From Lachnoclostridium sp. UBA2905 (GTDB lineage: Bacteria > Bacillota > Clostridia > Lachnospirales > Lachnospiraceae): 17,543 nucleotides of DNA. The notes beneath the pieces were generated by a model. It did not search any database and was not told the origin of the DNA. It was given only the letters and a program-made list of their open reading frames with translations. The DNA is taken from positions 1 through 17,543 of the forward strand of contig DEDL01000018.1 in assembly GCA_002349525.1 (NCBI GenBank), read 5' to 3'. The position numbers and the translations under genes were made by a program. Shown piece by piece: positions 15,475 through 17,543 of this stretch; position 1 is the stretch's first letter, and the number at the start of each line of letters is the position of its first letter.

Positions 15475-16900
15475 GGAAAAGCTTAAGGCATTGAACAGCC
15501 TTAAGTTAAGAATATTTATTGCGTTACTGTTATTTGGACTTGTACCAGTCTCGGTGTATTCCTATATTTCATCGAGACTGTTTTTGTCGACTGCAATTTC
15601 ACAGAGAATTTCAGAGCTACAGTCTCATGCAACAATCATATCAAATCTTGTAGTCAATTCTAATTTCATGAATAATGATGAAAATGAACTTAATGAACTC
15701 AATACGGAGCTTAATCAGGTTGCTGATGTGTATAAGGGAAGAATTCTGATTATTGATAAAAAACTTAATATTGTTAAGGATACTTATGGACTTGAAGATA
15801 AAAAAACTATTATTTCCAAAGAGATAATAGATACATTGTCAGGGGAAACAAGTAAATATATTAATAAAAACGGTCAATATGTTGAATTGTCTGTTCCAAT
15901 TAACAACAATGAAACTAATGAGATCATTGGAGCTATTTTCATGAGTTTTTCCATTGAAAATATCTACTCCCTTTATAATTTAAGACTACAGGAAAATATG
16001 ACATTTGGAATTGTTATAATGGTTCTTGTTGTTATAGGGGCAGTATTTTTAGTAAAGATGTTAAGTGTTCCTCTTGTCAATCTTACAAAATCCATAAAGC
16101 AGATTACTGCCGGTGGAGAGATTGATGATAACATATCATATTCAGGTTATAAGGAACTTGAGGACATTGGAGAATCCTATAATTCTATGCTTGAAGAGGT
16201 TAAAAAGATTGATCAGGCAAGACAGGAATTTGTATCCAATGTATCCCATGAGTTAAAAACACCTATTACTTCCATGAAGGTTCTTGCTGAATCTATTATG
16301 GGAATGGAAGAGGTACCACCTGAATTATATAAAGAGTTTATGACAGATATTAATAGTGAGCTTGAGAGAATGAACAATATTATTAATGATCTTCTTACTG
16401 TTGTTAAGACAGAAAAATCTGTTTCTACAAGTGTTGTAACTGCTGTTAATATCAATGAATTTATTGAAGGAATATTAAAAACACTTCGTCCGATAGCTGC
16501 TGAACGCAATATTGAACTTGTATATGAAACATTCAGACCTATTACTGCGGAGATTGATGAGGTAAAGCTTGGAATGGCCTTTAATAATCTTATTGAGAAT
16601 GCTATAAAGTACAATTATGATGACGGCTGGGTCAGAGTTTCGCTTAATGCTGACCACAAGTTCTTTTATGTGAAGGTTGCAGATTCTGGAGTTGGAATTC
16701 CGGAAGAATTCCAAAATAGAATTTTTGAAAGATTTTACCGCGTTGACAAGGCAAGATCAAGAGATACCGGTGGAACCGGTCTTGGACTTGCAATAACAAG
16801 AAATGCAGTACTGCTTCACAGGGGTGCAATAAAGGTTTACAGTAAGGAAGGACAAGGCTCATTATTTACTGTAAGAATTCCACTTAACTTTCAGGCATAG
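15410..16900 (+). CDS. Membrane sensor histidine kinase
   Basis: This is the kinase partner of the upstream regulator. Counted from the ATG at 15410 (496 residues), it has a membrane helix at about 35-53, an extracytoplasmic sensor region of about 140 residues, a second helix at about 198-218, a HAMP linker, the phospho-accepting His280 in NVSHELKTPITSM, and an ATPase domain with NLIENAIKYN, ADSGVGIP, FERFYRVDKARS and GTGLGLAI. The start is uncertain. The ATG lies 65 nt inside the regulator gene and has no good ribosome site, while in-frame GTG 15449, TTG 15452 and TTG 15491 are alternatives. The last begins just before the first membrane helix and after the regulator stop. Its stop is 15 nt before the GerMN lipoprotein, so the three form one unit. 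The signal is unknown. Confidence 0.94.
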   Translation: MNQVILTIYIQNGVLDIISKLKEKLKALNSLKLRIFIALLLFGLVPVSVYSYISSRLFLSTAISQRISELQSHATIISNLVVNSNFMNNDENELNELNTELNQVADVYKGRILIIDKKLNIVKDTYGLEDKKTIISKEIIDTLSGETSKYINKNGQYVELSVPINNNETNEIIGAIFMSFSIENIYSLYNLRLQENMTFGIVIMVLVVIGAVFLVKMLSVPLVNLTKSIKQITAGGEIDDNISYSGYKELEDIGESYNSMLEEVKKIDQARQEFVSNVSHELKTPITSMKVLAESIMGMEEVPPELYKEFMTDINSELERMNNIINDLLTVVKTEKSVSTSVVTAVNINEFIEGILKTLRPIAAERNIELVYETFRPITAEIDEVKLGMAFNNLIENAIKYNYDDGWVRVSLNADHKFFYVKVADSGVGIPEEFQNRIFERFYRVDKARSRDTGGTGLGLAITRNAVLLHRGAIKVYSKEGQGSLFTVRIPLNFQA

Positions 16901-16915
16901 ACAGGAGGGGCAGAT

Positions 16916-17543
16916 TTGAAAAAGAGAATACATTTATTTATGCTCATATGTAGTATGTTTCTTTGCCTGGTAATATCAGGATGTGGTAAAAAAGCTGAAG
17001 AATATGATTATAAAATATTTTATCTGAGTAGTGATGAAAAGCAGCTTGTTACAGAGGGCTATAATGCAAAGTCCAACGATATTAATGATCTTATAGACGA
17101 ACTGCTTGAAGTTATGACTGAAGTGCCAGGTGATATCGAAGGCAAGGTTCCTGGACTTGACATGGTTAAGATACTTGACTGGTCTTGTTCAGCTGATGGA
17201 TTTATTACAATTAATTTTAATTCCGAGTACAATAAACTGCCGGTTATTAAAGAGATATTATGTCGTGCAGCCATTGTTAAAACACTTTGCCAGATTAATG
17301 GAATTCAGGGTGTTGAATTTATGGTTGAAGGCGAAAAATATATGGATAGTGACGGAGTTGAATATGGTATTATGACCTCGGAAAATTTTGTTGATAATAC
17401 CAGTGGTGAGACAACCTATAAACAGACAATTAGCGCTTCGCTTTATTTTGCGAGCAAGAAGGGTGATAAACTTGTAAAGCTTCCGGTTGACCTTACATTT
17501 GATGGAACGATTTCAATGGAACAGCTCATTGTAATGCAGCTTA
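16916..17543 (+). CDS. GerMN-domain lipoprotein, 3'-truncated by window edge
   Basis: An open frame starts with TTG at 16916, 7 nt after a strong aggagg (16903-16908), and stays open to the end of the window (209 codons). The N-terminus is a lipoprotein signal: MKKR, a hydrophobic stretch, then the lipobox VISGCG with Cys23 as the lipid-carrying residue. The exported part begins with KIFYLSSDEKQLVTEGY and has the beta-alpha pattern of the GerMN domain (seen in GerM and in LpqB), with a second domain probably starting near residue 155. GerMN proteins occur in sporulation, germination and cell-envelope sensing. Its place right after the kinase suggests it tunes that sensor at the membrane surface; this is inference. 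The start and lipobox are clear, and the GerMN assignment is by pattern. Confidence 0.8.
   Translation, partial: MKKRIHLFMLICSMFLCLVISGCGKKAEEYDYKIFYLSSDEKQLVTEGYNAKSNDINDLIDELLEVMTEVPGDIEGKVPGLDMVKILDWSCSADGFITINFNSEYNKLPVIKEILCRAAIVKTLCQINGIQGVEFMVEGEKYMDSDGVEYGIMTSENFVDNTSGETTYKQTISASLYFASKKGDKLVKLPVDLTFDGTISMEQLIVMQL

Noticed and set aside
16213..16614. Antisense open frame of 133 codons within the kinase gene
   Set aside because: It covers the conserved phospho-accepting and ATPase regions of the kinase on the + strand and has no start signal of its own.

Overview
The window looks like a low-GC Gram-positive chromosome, most likely a gut-type clostridium of the Lachnospiraceae. The pointers are AT-rich DNA, strong AGGAG/GGAGG ribosome sites, a clostridial arginine gene order, a secreted BspA-like leucine-rich-repeat protein with a lysine-rich tail, and a GerMN lipoprotein. 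Every convincing gene is on the + strand and coding density is high; no gene-free stretch exceeds about 190 bases. The species call is inference.

Layout. (1) 1-1203 is the body of argG, cut at the left edge by about ten codons. (2) 1261-3252 is a secreted BspA-type LRR/Ig-like surface protein, followed by a hairpin terminator. (3) 3441-7894 is an unusual two-gene cassette: a divergent prolipoprotein diacylglyceryl transferase (Lgt)-like membrane protein, then 20 nt later a one-module nonribosomal peptide synthetase with order condensation, adenylation, carrier, thioesterase. (4) A sigma-A-type promoter near 7968-7996 precedes argC-argJ-argB-argD. An alpha/beta hydrolase gene overlaps the end of argD by 4 nt, and a small DMT-type (DUF606) transporter follows. 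(5) A second promoter near 14008-14036 precedes comEA, an OmpR-family response regulator, its histidine kinase, and a GerMN lipoprotein that runs off the right edge.

How the genes work together. argCJBD covers glutamate-to-ornithine through acetylated intermediates, recycling the acetyl group through ArgJ. argG belongs to the later ornithine-to-arginine stage; argF and argH are not in the window. The Lgt-like/NRPS pair splits argG from argCJBD and looks like a small specialised-metabolite or lipid-modification system.

The most interesting signal is the NRPS. Aligned by eye to the GrsA positions, its adenylation pocket reads DVWHISLIDK, essentially the textbook serine code. The architecture is that of EntF (C-A-T-TE), but the thioesterase nucleophile elbow reads S-S-C-V-G, so the expected serine appears to be cysteine. 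The Lgt-like partner keeps the Arg and Glu that match E. coli R143 and E243, but has Ile where R239 would be, so it may have a changed substrate or reaction. The pair could make an acylated or lipid-linked serine product, possibly released as a lactone; that product is inference. The regulator-kinase-GerMN lipoprotein order also resembles the actinobacterial mtrA-mtrB-lpqB set.
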